Shown one piece after another: positions 1 to 11,603 of a stretch of 64,000 nt of DNA. A model generated the notes under the pieces. It worked only from the letters and a program-made list of their open reading frames with translations, was not told where the DNA came from and made no database searches. The translations under genes were made by a program, and so were the position numbers. Every line of letters begins with the position of its first letter. The stretch's first letter is position 1. The stretch is taken from NCBI GenBank assembly GCA_017163975.1, contig JAFFSR010000344.1, positions 434,001 through 498,000 on the forward strand. Reading direction: 5' to 3'. This DNA is from Anastatus disparis (Eukaryota > Arthropoda > Insecta > Hymenoptera > Eupelmidae).

Positions 1-12
1 TATGAACGATTC

Positions 13-3000
13 ATGAGTCTTGATTATGAACTGCTAAGCCCTACAGGGAAATATAACACCTACATGGATATTATCACTAACTTTTTGAGAAAAACTACAC
101 AAAAAAAAAGAATTATTAACCCAGATAACCACAAAAACCCTGTGCCATGGTGGGATGCAGAGTGTCACTTAATTAGAAGGAAAAGACTGGCTGCCTATAA
201 AAAATGGGAGTATTTCAAGGAACTGAATGACTTAATTGAATTCAAAAAGACAAGGGCTCAGGCCAAGAAACTATTTAAACAAAAAAAGAAAAACTGTTAC
301 AAGGACTTTTCTAGGAATATCGATTTTAAGTACAATCTTGAATACACATGGAATAAGGCAAAACTATTCAAAAACAAATGGACTAAAAATAAACCATTTA
401 GTTGCAATGAAGTTGCCTCTAAAGATAAGGTAATAGATGATACGATGGTAAATTTATGTTCTCACCGTCCCAGCAAAGAATACGAATGGATGCCTGACTC
501 AACCCCTTATCATTTCTTCGATCGACCCTTCAGTTTTACTGAATTCAACAACGCATTGAGGTCTCGTGGTAAAAAATCTTCGCCAGGTATTGATGGGATT
601 AACTATAAAGTATTACAAACTCTGCCAATGAAGTATCACCTCTTATTACTGGACATATTGAATGAAACGTTTGAGACGGACGAGTACCCTGAAAGCTGGA
701 GAAACTTATTTTTTCACTTCATTGAGAAACCTAATGGTAAAGGTTTTCGTCCTTTGGCACTCACCTCTTGCACATGCAAGATTTTTGAGTTAATGATGTC
801 AAATCGAATACGTTGGTGGATAGAAAAATACCACATTTTGCCCGATAGTCAGTCTGGATTTCGCAAGGGCCACTCTTGTGCTGACAATTTAACAACCTTT
901 AAACTAGGAATTGAGGACGCATTAGGCAAAAATGAACACGTCCTAGCTGTTTACCTCGATGTTAGCAATGCCTACAATGACGTTCGATGCGGTACGCTAC
1001 TAAACTACAGTAGTCTAAACTAGCTCTCGCAGGTTTTTCTACCAAGACCCTTCGTTTTATCAAGTTCCTAACCTATCAAAGACACATCGTCACCGAAAAT
1101 AACTTAAATAATACGTGGACTTGCTATAAGGGACTTCCACAAGGTGGGGTACTTAGTCCCATTCTATATATTTTATATGTGGCAGACATAGTAATTCAGT
1201 TGCCAGAGAACATTAAAACTTTGCAATACGCAGATGATATCGTCATCTATATCAAAACTAACAATCCTGAAGAAGACAAGGAAACTTTGCAAATGGCTAC
1301 TGAAACAATTACTAACAGATTACAAGAAATTGGACTGAACATTTCTCCCGGCAAGACGGAGTTTGTTGATTTTAATAAAAATGGCATTTTCCCTGGTGAA
1401 ACGTGCATCACTGTGCAAGACAACTTAGTTAAATCTACTGCTTACGTCAAATTTCTGGGTGTCTATTTCGACTATCGACTTACCTTTGACAAGCACGTAT
1501 CATATGTCTTAGAACGATCCAACAGAGCTCTAAACATTCTTAGATTTCTCAGAGGTGTGTATTGGGGTGCAGATCCTGAGACGTTACTAATTTTTTACAG
1601 TGCCTATGTTAGGCCCATTATAGAATACAGAGGCTTTATATACTGGCCTTCTCAGAAGTCTTCTAGCAGAAAAATTGAAAGGATACAATATCAGGCTATA
1701 CGGATGGCATTGGGACTAAGAATGAGTACACCCACCAATGTATTATTAGGTGAATCGAAACTACTGCCTATAAAATTAAGAAATGAAACATTGTGTAACA
1801 ATTTTTTGCTGAAAACTTTCACCAAATCTCGATCAATTATATAGAGAACCCTACATAAATACATACCCAGTATCATAATGAATACTAGCATAAGAGACAA
1901 TATACTTTATAACTGCATCAAAAGAATTATAGGGAACCAAAATGAAATAATGGGAAGCGAGCTACCTACTATCTATGAATATGACTTGGAGATTACCACT
2001 GCACCTATTAATATTAACTATGAAGCAGGACAAATTGTAAAAACATCTTATCGACCGAATGAAACTTTTCTATCCATGTTTAATGACCAAAATTCGGTTA
2101 AGATATATACAGACGGTAGTAAAACCAAGTTGGGTACATCCATTGGAGCATCTATTGTGTGTCCGGAATTAAACACAGTTAAGATAAGGAGCATCAACCC
2201 CATTGCCTCTATTTTCACAGCTGAAGCTATTGCCCTTTCTACAAATGGACTAAAAATAAATCATTTAGTTGCAATGAAGTTGCCTCTAAAGATAAGGTAA
2301 TAGATGATACGATGGTAAATTTATGTTCTCACCGTCCCAGCAAAGAATACGAATGGATGCCCTGGACCTAACTCTACGGAACATTCTAAAGAGCTACAGC
2401 ATTTTCACAGACTCTTTGAGTCTAGTTCAAGCTATAGAAAATCCGGCTAAATCCAATATTAATAATGAAATCGTATATCAAATTAGGAAGAAATACATCA
2501 ACTTTCATAGAGCCAACGTACACGGAACGAAAATTAATATATACTGGATACCAGCACATAGGGGCATTCAAGGAAACGGAACAGCTGACTTTCACGCAAA
2601 ATCTGCCACTCTATTATCCCCATCTATTATACAAATACCTCAATCCGACTTTAGACCCTTTTATCGACAACTGTCATACACTAAAAATGAAACAAATTTG
2701 CTTATGCAAGGACAAGTTAAAGGTCAGCTGTACTACAAACATTACTACTCATCGTCTCCACTACCATGGTTTAAAAACAAGAAGCTTGACAGGGAGACAG
2801 TTGTCACGATTTGTAGGTGTCGTAGCAATCACGTTGGTCTCAACCAGTCACTTGACAAGATAAATGTAGTCTCCAGCTCTGCTTGTCCTTGCGGGGACGA
2901 CCCCCAAGACCTAAATCACATACTGTGGAGATGCCCACTATACCAAAGGCAGCGGGTTGACTTACTTCAGGACTTGAACAAATTAGGTTATTACACTCTA

Positions 3001-3090
3001 TACGACATTAAGAAGTTCCTGAAAAAACCTAATCTTCCTACCATGCGATACATCACAAGTTATCTCAAGAAGTGTGAAATAAAAGTGTAA
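13..3090 (+). pseudogene. LINE ORF2 remnant: reverse transcriptase, RNase H, CCHC-like tail
   Basis: ORF2 of a non-LTR retrotransposon would nick target DNA, reverse transcribe the element RNA and remove RNA from the hybrid. The reading frame starts in the linker (NPVPWWDAEC at about 150-180). RT follows, with the fingers block RPLALTSCTCK, SQSGFRKGHSCADN, the first catalytic Asp in VYLDVSNAYNDV (about 950-985), GLPQGGVLSP (about 1130-1160) and the catalytic YADD (about 1225). RNase H begins with IYTDGSK (about 2105) and continues after an interruption with FTDSLSL and WIPAHRGIQGNGTAD. A Cys/His tail (CPCGDD...H...C) closes the protein at 3090. Defects are a frameshift near 1004-1022, a stop at 1842-1844 and a 121-bp self-copy at 2241-2361 inside RNase H. 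It is therefore not functional. Confidence 0.9.
2241..2361 (+). repeat. 121-bp duplicate of LINE bases 374-494 inserted into RNase H
   Basis: Bases 2241-2361 match 374-494 over the full 121 bp with a single C/T difference that I can see. The source lies in the ORF2 linker and the copy lies between TAEAIALS and ALDLTLRN of RNase H. The copy is read in a different frame from its source, shifts the frame (121 is not a multiple of 3) and ends the upstream frame at 2300. Confidence 0.93.
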
Positions 3091-3141
3091 ACTCAAGTTA
3101 TTATAGCTACTAAGAAAAAGTTGTGTAATGTAGTTATGTTA

Positions 3142-3949
3142 AAAGGGTACCCCCCATTAAGATAGGTAAAATGCCCCCCATCACGGAATTCAAATTTTCG
3201 TCCAAAATTAGTTAGTGTTTGCTCAAAAATGAAATTTTAAACTGCGACTTGCTACCCCTCCCCCCTCCAGTACTCCTAACCTCAAAAAAACGTGTTTTTT
3301 TAAAAATAATTTTTTTCGGCACCTTATTGACGGTTAAGAAATTTGAAAAAAATTGAGCATATTCTATATAAAAATGCGCATTTACTGTAATTTTTTCAGC
3401 TATTTTTGACGTCAAAAACTAACCTAAAAACAATAAAATATTCTTAAAATTGCTCTAAAAACTTTAAAAAAAGGGGTGCCGCCTCAAAAATTTGTGGAAA
3501 GTTGAGGATTTGCGTCCTTAATCTGCCCTATTTTGCCCAGATTTTTTGGAGTGGTGCACCATATTTAACAGTCGAAAAACCCTGTTTTTTAGCTATTTTT
3601 TATTAATTTTTTGCTTTTTTTGCTTTGTCAGTAATAGTTACAACAAAACTAATGGCACCATCGGATTCTACGCCAAAAAATACATAAAAAATATGTATAA
3701 TACTCCGTTCTAATATTTTTGGATCACTAGCTATAAAACAAAAATGGAAAAGAAGCTGCTATGAGCATGTCGGGGCAACTCACTTTTTCCGTGGGATTTG
3801 TGAAAAGTTACTTAAAAGTATAAACAACAATGATAACATGTATTTTTTCATATTTTTTGACGAAGAATACAGTGTTGTAGCTATATTTTCTATAACTTAG
3901 CTCTGGTCAAATATCAGAGCCAAGAAAACAACTTACAATAAGTCTTTTT
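3142..3949. repeat. Left terminal inverted repeat of the 6.9 kb transposon
   Basis: This pairs with 9219-10026 with very few differences. A 67-codon open frame in this arm (3212-3415, minus) recurs with the same translation in the other arm (9753-9956, plus). It is a shadow of the repeat, not a gene. Alignment fades at about 3949, where the left reads AAGTCTTTTTCATTC and the right arm differs. Confidence 0.9.
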
Positions 3950-4179
3950 CATTCAAATTAGTTTTAATATACATTATTGTAATTGTTTCATTTCTGGATC
4001 TACGATCCTAAAAAGATTGTGTCTTATAAATAATACATAATTTAATTAGTTTTTATGAAATCATTGAAATTATAATTTTAGTATCTTGTTATTATAAAAA
4101 TTATTAACAATATATACGTATATAATTCCTAGTTACAAAAGTATATATTTAATAAATATATTGTTTTATTTGAAAATCG

Positions 4180-6454
4180 TTAATCTTCATCATCACTAAT
4201 TTCTTCAATTACTGGCACAACTTCTTCAAAATCAAAAAGTTTAGTCAATATTGCAGCTGGTTTGATGATTCGTGATAAATAGCGGGCGTGACTTAAATAA
4301 TAAATAACAGCAGCTACATGTGAGCAGCAACCAACAGTTCTATTTCCATTCGCACAGTTACAACAGTACCGTTTAATTCCATTGATACCACTAGTTTTTG
4401 AACAATAATCTATGTAACATTAGTACTTTTTACTGTTAATATCTCTGACCTGCACCTCAAATCTTAAAATATTTTGTTGTTCTTTTGCATAACTTGAAGT
4501 TAATGAACCATTGTCTCCAATTATTTCTGCCAAATATGACACCGATTGACATAATTGATACGAACCTGTAAAAAATACTTTCAAATCTTCCAAAGTCATT
4601 TCAGGGAAATCTGATAGATCGTTCGATGACAAATGCTGAAACGGTACAGTTTTTCTGTTCCAGTTTTTTTCTTCAACTTCAATTGCTAGGGTGTTTTCTA
4701 CATTATTTGTGAGGTTAATCCTACTTATGATTTTTTCTAAATTTCCTGCATCAGAATTCAACCTCTTACCAAATAAATTTTGTAAGAAGCAAGCGATTTT
4801 ACAAAATAATCCAGCTTTTGTTAAAAGACCATTATGAAGTTGGTGATGCAGAAGCTTATATTTTTGTCCTATAATTCCATGAATCGCTTCTACAACCCAT
4901 CTAAGTTTCGTAACTCGTCAAGATGCGTTTGATTCTTCAGTAGTAAGTTGCGATCGTTTACCTTTCAAAGCAGGCATCAAAGTTGTGAATTCTCGCTGAT
5001 TCAAGTAGTCTATTACATCCCTAAAGCCTCTATCGAGAATGAAAATATCGTGTTTTTCGAGAATTTTGTTAAATCCATCGGAACTTTTTAACAAATTCTC
5101 CAAAATCTTTGCATTGTTGCAATTAGCCGTAAAAGGTCCTGCACAATCGACGATAAAACCATTTGTTGTACATATTGTGAATGGTTTACAGAGTGAAGCT
5201 TTTTTTTGACCCGAATATGATTTACGCTGATAAGCATTATTGCTGCTTTTTTGATGACGTAAATATGTTCCATCACATATTAATGCTAACTTGTTATCCA
5301 TATTGTACAACATTTTTGCAATATCAGTTGTTTGTTCAAGTAAAAGTTCCCGAGAATAAGCATGAATCCCGAAATTTTTTGGCAATATTTCATTCTCAAA
5401 ACATTTGAGCACTGAATTGATAGATTGTGCTACTTGCTTTTCTTCAAGACCAAAAATTACAGAAATGCACTTGTTTGAATTCCCAGACTTTATTTTAAAT
5501 AAAAAAAGTACTAATGCTTGCATTATGTTTCCATTTTCAGAAGATCTCATTGATACCATCATGTTTTGTAGCTTAATAATGTTGTGTCACGTATATCCAG
5601 TGAGAGCTTTTATGCGTTTTTCCGTAATTGTGAAACTTCCAATTTGGTCATGAAGTTGTAAATGTGCATTATCTGATAATGCATCCATGAATTTTGCAAG
5701 TTCTGAAAATTTTATGCTACATTCATCTGAATAAGTTTCTATTCTCAAAACTTCATCGTCATAAAATCTTTTATTTATCAAATGAATCTTGCAGCATCTA
5801 TTTCTATAGGGAATAAAAATTTTCCTAGAAATAAAAACTTGTAAGCGAGCTTCGAAAGGCACATCTTGAATTTCATTTGTCGATTTACATATAAAACAAT
5901 CTATGACTTACAATTACTCTAGGAAATGATATCGAAACGTATTCATCTGTTGGTTGAACTGTTGCAGCGTATATCGAAAAGTCATCAGATTCTTGACTAT
6001 CTGGTGACTCGGTGAACGTTTGACTACTTGTTGGTGTTACATCACTAAAATAGTTGATATTTGATGAAGGATAAGATTGCTGGCTTGTAGAAGTTTCGTT
6101 AGAATCTGATACTTCTGTCTTTGATTGTGAAGCGCTACCGACTACATCGTCAATCACTTCTTCTAATGGTAATGTAATAATTTCTTGAGATTCATAATTT
6201 GATGTCGATGCATTCTCTTTACTTTTTACTATTTTATTTCTTTTACTGGCTAGACTTAATTGGTGACGACATTTATTACAAATCACGTCACCGCTTTGAA
6301 CATAAAAATTATATCTATTGTGAAATTCCATAGCATCTTCGCGTTCATCAAACTGTCAGAAAGGACCATTTAATTTACGGATAAAGATTTTGCATCGAAC
6401 ACACTTTCTATTGTCTGTTTTTTTAGTCGGTGTTTCATAATCTACAGCCTCCAT
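4180..6454 (-). pseudogene. Decayed DDE transposase with N-terminal zinc motifs and C-terminal SWIM-like motif
   Basis: Reading down from ATG at 6454, an N-terminal CVRC...CNKC zinc motif and a Ser/Thr-rich linker are followed by a second Cys/His cluster (FIC...RCCKIHL, about 5780-5900). The catalytic core has LICDGTYLRHQKS (first Asp, about 5290), FILDRGFRD (second Asp, about 5030) and RWVVEAIHGIIGQKY (Glu, about 4885). The C-terminus has CCNCANGNRTVGCCSHVA (about 4320-4370), a SWIM-like CxC...CxH arrangement, then an acidic tail ending at 4180. Breaks are in-frame stops near 6355, 5587, 4918 and 4420, and a one-base frameshift in a T/A run near 5897. The family resemblance to DDE_Tnp_4 proteins is from memory. 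No active product is expected. Confidence 0.75.
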
Positions 6455-6599
6455 TTTGTTTATTCTGTTGCATGGAAAATTAATAAAATTAATGAAACAG
6501 TTTTATGAAAATTGTTGATAAGAAATCTGCCGTCCAAAGCATAAACAGTCTTAATTACATTCAAACAAAATTCGAGAAAAACAAAAAAAAATCATTTAT

Positions 6600-8270
6600 T
6601 CTAAAATCCATACAAAAAAATTTTATTTTTGGAAAAGGTTGAACTTTATAATTTCATTTCTGAAAATTTTCATTTTTTAGAGAGAAATTCATAGGAACAC
6701 TTCTTCATGATTTTTTACAGACCTAATTTTTAAGTTTTTTGATTGGTTCTTATATGTAAAACATGTTAATTAAAATTATTTATTGTTCATTACTTCAGAA
6801 AATGCTTATTTTCTTTCATTTTACATAAACTTTAAAATAAATTTTGGATCATGTAAGTTAGAGCCATCAATAAGAAGTAATGACAGTTTAAAATAATTGT
6901 TATTATTGAAAATATCCTTTCGCAAACTAAACATAATCATCTGGTTTAAATAATCTAAAACTATTAAAATAAGTTTTAAAAACACATACTTGAATGTTAT
7001 TTATCAATTAAAAGCTTAATTATTAATTAAACAACATTCGTTATTATTATAATTACAATGACTTTCGTAGGCAAATAAGACAGAGTCACCGCAAACTCAA
7101 TTAATTATTAAATAATTCTTGTAACTACATATACAAACATCTTCTAAATACTTATATGAGTAGAATATTAATCAAAATTAATTTGACGTACAATCGCATC
7201 ATTGACATGAATATCATTTGTAATCTTATATGTAAGATAATCTGATTTGCAATAAGTTGTTGGAACAAAGTTCTGATTAACTGTGATGACTTGTACCATC
7301 ACGTTTTATAAAATCAGTTGATTAAAATACCAAATATATATTACACTATACTAATTTTCATTTCATAAAGAGAATTACCAGATGTAAATTATAAATAATT
7401 TTTAAAAATTTGGACAACAAGCAATACTGCGAACAAAGTTACCTTCATTAGGACTCACATAGTAAGTACTTCTATTGTTTCAAATAGAATAATTCATCCA
7501 ATTCAAGTAAATAATTTTTCAATAAAAATCTACTTATTTTAAAAAGTTGTTTTATTAATGAAAAAGAATAATTAAATATTTACTATTTCACTTGCATTAA
7601 CTTTCTATGAAAATTACCTGTTCAATGGAAAATGATGATTCAATTTTGGAACACACACTGTTAAAAGAAATGATAGTGACTTCCATTACATTTAATGGAA
7701 GCCATTATAAATTCATTTGCTATGAAAATCTATCTCAGCGACAATTTCAACTAATGTTGGAATGTAGAGTTTTTTGATAAATAAATGTCAAAAATTGTTA
7801 AATTTACTCCAACTGTATTTTTCATATTATATTGAAGTATAAAAAACTTGTATGCAAAGTCTCAAATCACTATTTATCATAGAACTAGAGATATGAGCAA
7901 AAATGTAATGTTCAATAACAGCACTACCCCAACTTTTTATCAAACTTCATGCTCTTGAAGCTCGTTGATATGTATTAATAGACTTGCAGTATTATAACTT
8001 CTTTTTTATTGTCAAGTTAAATTACATTCACCTATATCTTTAATAGAATAAAATGACTTGAAATGTAATATTTTAGCAGTGTCATAATTACATGTAACGG
8101 AAGCCACTATCATTTCTTTTAACAGTGTGTGTTCCATAATTATATAATTATTTTCCATTTAACAAGAAGTGTTCCTATGAATTTATCTCTAAAACATCAG
8201 GATTTTCAAGAAAAAAAATGAAAAAGTTGGAATTTTTCCAAAAATTTAAAAAACATGAGTTTTTTATTTT
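6600..8270. repeat. Imperfect inverted repeat inside the transposon, left arm interrupted
   Basis: GGAACACACACTGTTAAAAG at about 7661 pairs with CTTTTAACAGTGTGTGTTCC at about 8123. AAATTCATAGGAACACTTCTT at about 6688 pairs with AAGAAGTGTTCCTATGAATTT near 8163. On the right the two segments are contiguous. On the left they are about 0.9 kb apart. This fits an older TIR element whose left arm was split by later DNA. Confidence 0.5.
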
Positions 8271-9053
8271 GGCTTTTTATAAATTCGTAATGTTTAAGAA
8301 TTAAATAAATAAGCGAAAAGCTATACAAATGTATACCTAAATAGATGATTTGAAGGTCAAGCACTTCCATGAAACCACTACTTTGTCAATCCAAAAGGGT
8401 TTTTATGTCATATATAAAGTATAAATAAAATATCTAATTTCAATAATATTCATAAACTGGTTGCAAGATATCTAGAACCTAATGACAGAAATAGAGTTGA
8501 TTTTATTAAAAAATGTTTAATATTATGAAAAGATATCAATTGTTTATAAATATTCAATTCTATTCTGTATCTACTAAAGTTCAATAATATTTACTTAATA
8601 TGATAATTTAATGAATTCTAATTTCGGATAACCTAAAGAATGATTATAATATTCTCATACTCAAAATAAAAATCCAATTAAATCTACAAGGTTATTTTTA
8701 TTCTTACTTATTTGTTACACACGTTGTTTTACTCTGAATTACCGATAACATTTAATAAAAAGTAAGTTTTTGAAGCTATATTATCATTAAAACATTTCTT
8801 TTCAAATATAAAACATTGTAAGAATAAATTAAGTACAATAATTAGAATATGAAACTTCTGTTGAATAGATTCTGTTGTATACATCTATTTGCAACAGTTT
8901 CTACTGCTGGGATTGATTTTCAGTGTATTCTGTTAGGCGCTATTCACATAAAAAACATAAGGCTGGACACTGTTACGGAAAACTTGGTTCACGAACTCCC
9001 TAAATAAATCGACAATAGAGAATAAAAAATAGCAATGGTGTTTAATTTAACGT

Positions 9054-9056
<3 letters not shown>

Positions 9057-9121
<65 letters not shown>
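9057..9121. repeat. (TA)n microsatellite
   Basis: This is an uninterrupted TA run just inside the right terminal repeat of the transposon. It is flanked by GTTAC on the left and GTAAC on the right, so the whole block is palindromic. Confidence 0.95.
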
Positions 9122-9125
<4 letters not shown>

Positions 9126-9218
9126 ACGTTTTTGTTTCATTTAAATATTATGACTTAATTATTAAATAAGAAAAACGATTTATCCTTCTTTGCCGGACGC
9201 TTCAGGTGTTACCTATTA

Positions 9219-10026
9219 AAAAGGACCTATTGTAAGTTGTTTTCTTGGCTCTGATATTTGACCTGAGCCAAGTTATAGAAAATATAGCTACAACACTGTA
9301 TTCTTCGTCATAAAATATGAAAAAATACATGTAATCATTGTTGTTTATACTTTTAAGTAACTTTTCACAAATCCCACGGAAAAAGTGAGTTGCCCCGACA
9401 TGCTCATAACAGCCTCTTTTCCATTTTTGTTTTATAGCTAGTGATCCAAAAATATTAGAACGGAGTATCATACATATTTTTTATGTATTTTTTGGCGTAG
9501 AATCCTATGGTGCCATTAGTTTTGTTGTAACTATTACTGACAAAGCAAAAAAAGCAAAAAATTAATAAAAAATAGCTAAAAAACAGGGTTTTTCGACTTT
9601 TAAATATGGTGCACCACTCCAAAAAATCTGGGCAAAATAGGGCAGATTAAGGACGCAAATTCTCAACTTTCCACAAATTTTTGAGGCGGCACCCCTTTTT
9701 TTAAAGTTTTTAGAGCAATTTTAAGAATATTTTATTGTTTTTAGGTTAGTTTTTGACGTCAAAAATAGCTGAAAAAATTACAGTAAATGCGCATTTTTAT
9801 ATAGAATATGCTCAATTTTTTTCAAATTTCTTAACCGTCAATAAGGTGCCGAAAAAAATTATTTTTAAAAAAACACGTTTTTTTGAGGTTAGGAGTACTG
9901 GAGGGGGGAGGGGTAGCAAGTCGCAGTTTAAAATTTCATTTTTGAGCAAACACTAACTAATTTTGGACGAAAATTTGAATTCCGTGATGGGGGGCATTTT
10001 ACCTATCTTAATGGGGGGTACCCTTT
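9219..10026. repeat. Right terminal inverted repeat of the 6.9 kb transposon
   Basis: This is the reverse complement of 3142-3949, including the G-rich end GGGGGGTACCC. The two arms look much better preserved than the transposase they flank. Confidence 0.9.
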
Positions 10027-10129
10027 ATGTTGTAGTATTGTTATTCTGTAATATGTTTATTTTATTTCATTTTTTTTTATCCTTTTGTATCTTTTATAGC
10101 TTAATAACCTTGATTTTGTAAAAGGTATT

Positions 10130-10154
10130 AATAAAGCTTAAATAAAAAAAAAAA
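10130..10154 (+). other. LINE polyadenylation signal and A-tail
   Basis: AATAAA at 10130-10135 is followed 8 bases later by an 11-base A-run. This is the 3' end of the LINE that began at the left edge, recovered on the far side of the DNA transposon. Confidence 0.75.
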
Positions 10155-10258
10155 TATTTATATGATGTTAAATTTATTATAACTTTGATCATTAATATCA
10201 TTCAATTAATAATAAGTTATTTTTTTATTTTTATACAATATCAATATTTTTATTTATA

Positions 10259-10950
10259 TCCCTGGTAGAAATTTTATCTAGGCGCCCGTATAAGCTCTCT
10301 AGGCCTTTATAGTAAAACTAGATTATTCTAGATAAGAAAAACTAGATGGATGTAGACTAATATAACCCTTGAATGCGCGCGCTACCAACCTACAAATCAT
10401 GCAGCAGTGACGAAGTAAAGCCAAATCTAACCTAATAATGTTCTTTCATTGCACCTTTTCTTCAGATATCATGTGCAAAAACATCGATGAATAAAAATTA
10501 AGAAAATTTATCAACTGAACAACGGAAAGTACAACAAAACTATCACTAGAAAGTCATATTGAAAGTAAAAGTGCTAGTATCACGTATAGGCTGGGATTTA
10601 TAGTCGCGTCTCTATCTCTATCTCTCTTTCTTATCATGTGAGAGACAAGGACAGGATGTTTACATACACGCGACTATACATTTCAGCATAGTACATATTC
10701 GTGCAAGTGACGCCATGAAATACAATGACGAACTAAAGCGTCTATATGAAATTGTTGCGCCTAACCCTTAATATACGTTAACGCCTCGATAGAACTGTAC
10801 AGTCCTATAAGGGAAAACTATACGGACATCTAGAAGGGAAAGGCGTTACACGCCAGTATAGATCTGTCTAGTTTATCTGTACAGATCTGTCTAGAACTTG
10901 ATTATTCTAGCTAAAACTGTCTAGTAGCCAGGACTAATTTCTACCAGGGA
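10259..10950. mobile_element. 692-bp MITE with TA target duplication (Tc1/mariner-like ends)
   Basis: Terminal inverted repeats TCCCTGGTAGAAATT (10259-10273) and its complement (10936-10950) are flanked by TA at 10257-10258 and 10951-10952. No coding sequence is seen. The interior is less AT-rich than its surroundings and carries the short palindrome at 10588-10687. Confidence 0.75.
10588..10687. mobile_element. Tiny palindromic MITE, copy 1
   Basis: GGCTGGGATTTATAGTCGCG pairs with CGCGACTATACATTTCAGC across a TCTCTCTTTCTTATCATG centre. It shares the ends (near AATTTATAGTC) and pyrimidine core of copies at 48058, 53082 and 53308. Confidence 0.5.
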
Positions 10951-11204
10951 TACTATACATTAAATGAATGATATTATAAATATATAACATGATCTATCAT
11001 ATGATCTATAAAACAAAGCGGTTTTTAGCGCTACTGGCAAGGGTTTCCAGTAATCAAAAAATCTAACGCGCCGTAACGGTACCTCCATACAATTAAAATA
11101 CATTAGTTAAATTGAAAATTATATTTAAAAATTGAGTAAATTTATAAAATTTAATTGAATTCATAAATGCAATTCATCATAATATTAACTACAGTTTGAA
11201 ATGT

Positions 11205-11554
11205 AAGGTGGCGTGGAAAGTCGTTACTCAAGACTTTATGTCTTGTCTTTTGTATGGATAAACAATTATATGTCAAATTACATTTTAAAAAATAAAGTTA
11301 AATATAAGATGTTAGGAACATATAACAATATTTTTAGTTAACGTATAACATATAAGCAATGTATAACATATACATGTAAAAAATATTTATAATAAAATAA
11401 TTTTAAAAATTAGAAAAAAAAATCATTAATTTTTTTTCTTTATATAGAAAAAAATATTGTTTAAAATAATATAATGTGACCTATGATTAGTAAGATATAT
11501 GTGAAATAGGACGACAGGGGGTTGGCGAACAGCGTGAGCAGGGGGTACCCCCTA

Positions 11555-11555
<1 letters not shown>
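11205..11555 (+). mobile_element. 3' end of a non-autonomous Helitron
   Basis: The right end is a hairpin, AGGGGGTACCCCCT (11540-11553), closing in CTAG (11552-11555) followed by T, the standard Helitron 3' terminus. The last ~40 bases (GCGTGAGCAGGGGGTACCCC) match the end of the Helitron at 29545 (GAGCAGGGGTACCCCTAG). An upstream stretch (AGGTGGCGTGGAAAG, 11207) also matches 29206. The 5' end is not resolved. Confidence 0.65.

Positions 11556-11600
<45 letters not shown>
11556..11600. repeat. (TA)n microsatellite abutting a Helitron 3' end
   Basis: This TA run starts directly at the Helitron terminus, as also happens at 29546. Confidence 0.95.

Positions 11601-11603
<3 letters not shown>

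Larger units (their letters stand above)
6455..9218. other. Non-coding interior of the 6.9 kb transposon
   Basis: I find no convincing gene here. It is very AT-rich, holds an imperfect inverted repeat (about 6600-6705 with 8168-8270, and 7655-7697 with 8092-8141), and ends in a long TA microsatellite. Confidence 0.6.
3142..10026. mobile_element. ~6.9 kb DDE DNA transposon with ~0.8 kb inverted terminal repeats
   Basis: Long inverted repeats (3142-3949 and 9219-10026) bound a segment holding one decayed transposase on the minus strand. Outer ends read AAAGGGTACCCCCCATTAAG on the left and its complement on the right. ATGTT lies directly outside the right end (10027-10031) and at 3136-3140 on the left, one base outside the repeat, so it is a probable target duplication; a TTA duplication cannot be excluded. 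The insertion splits the 3' UTR of the LINE. The transposase resembles the DDE_Tnp_4 (PIF/Harbinger/IS5-like) group, but the superfamily is not settled by the ends. Confidence 0.85.
1..10154 (+). mobile_element. I/R1-type LINE retrotransposon, 5' end outside window, interrupted by a DNA transposon
   Basis: The element enters from the left edge inside ORF2, after the endonuclease domain, and ORF2 ends at 3090. Its 3' UTR runs to about 3140, is interrupted by the transposon at 3142-10026, and resumes at 10027. It finishes with an AATAAA signal (10130-10135) and an A-run (10144-10154). RT, RNase H and a C-terminal cysteine-rich motif in this order are typical of RNase H-bearing members of the I/Jockey group. 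The exact clade needs a tree. The copy is dead because ORF2 has frameshifts and stops. Confidence 0.85.

Noticed and set aside
3212..3415. 67-codon open frame, repeated identically at 9753-9956
   Set aside because: It lies wholly in the transposon terminal repeats, overlaps poly-A/T words and has no family features. It is a repeat shadow.
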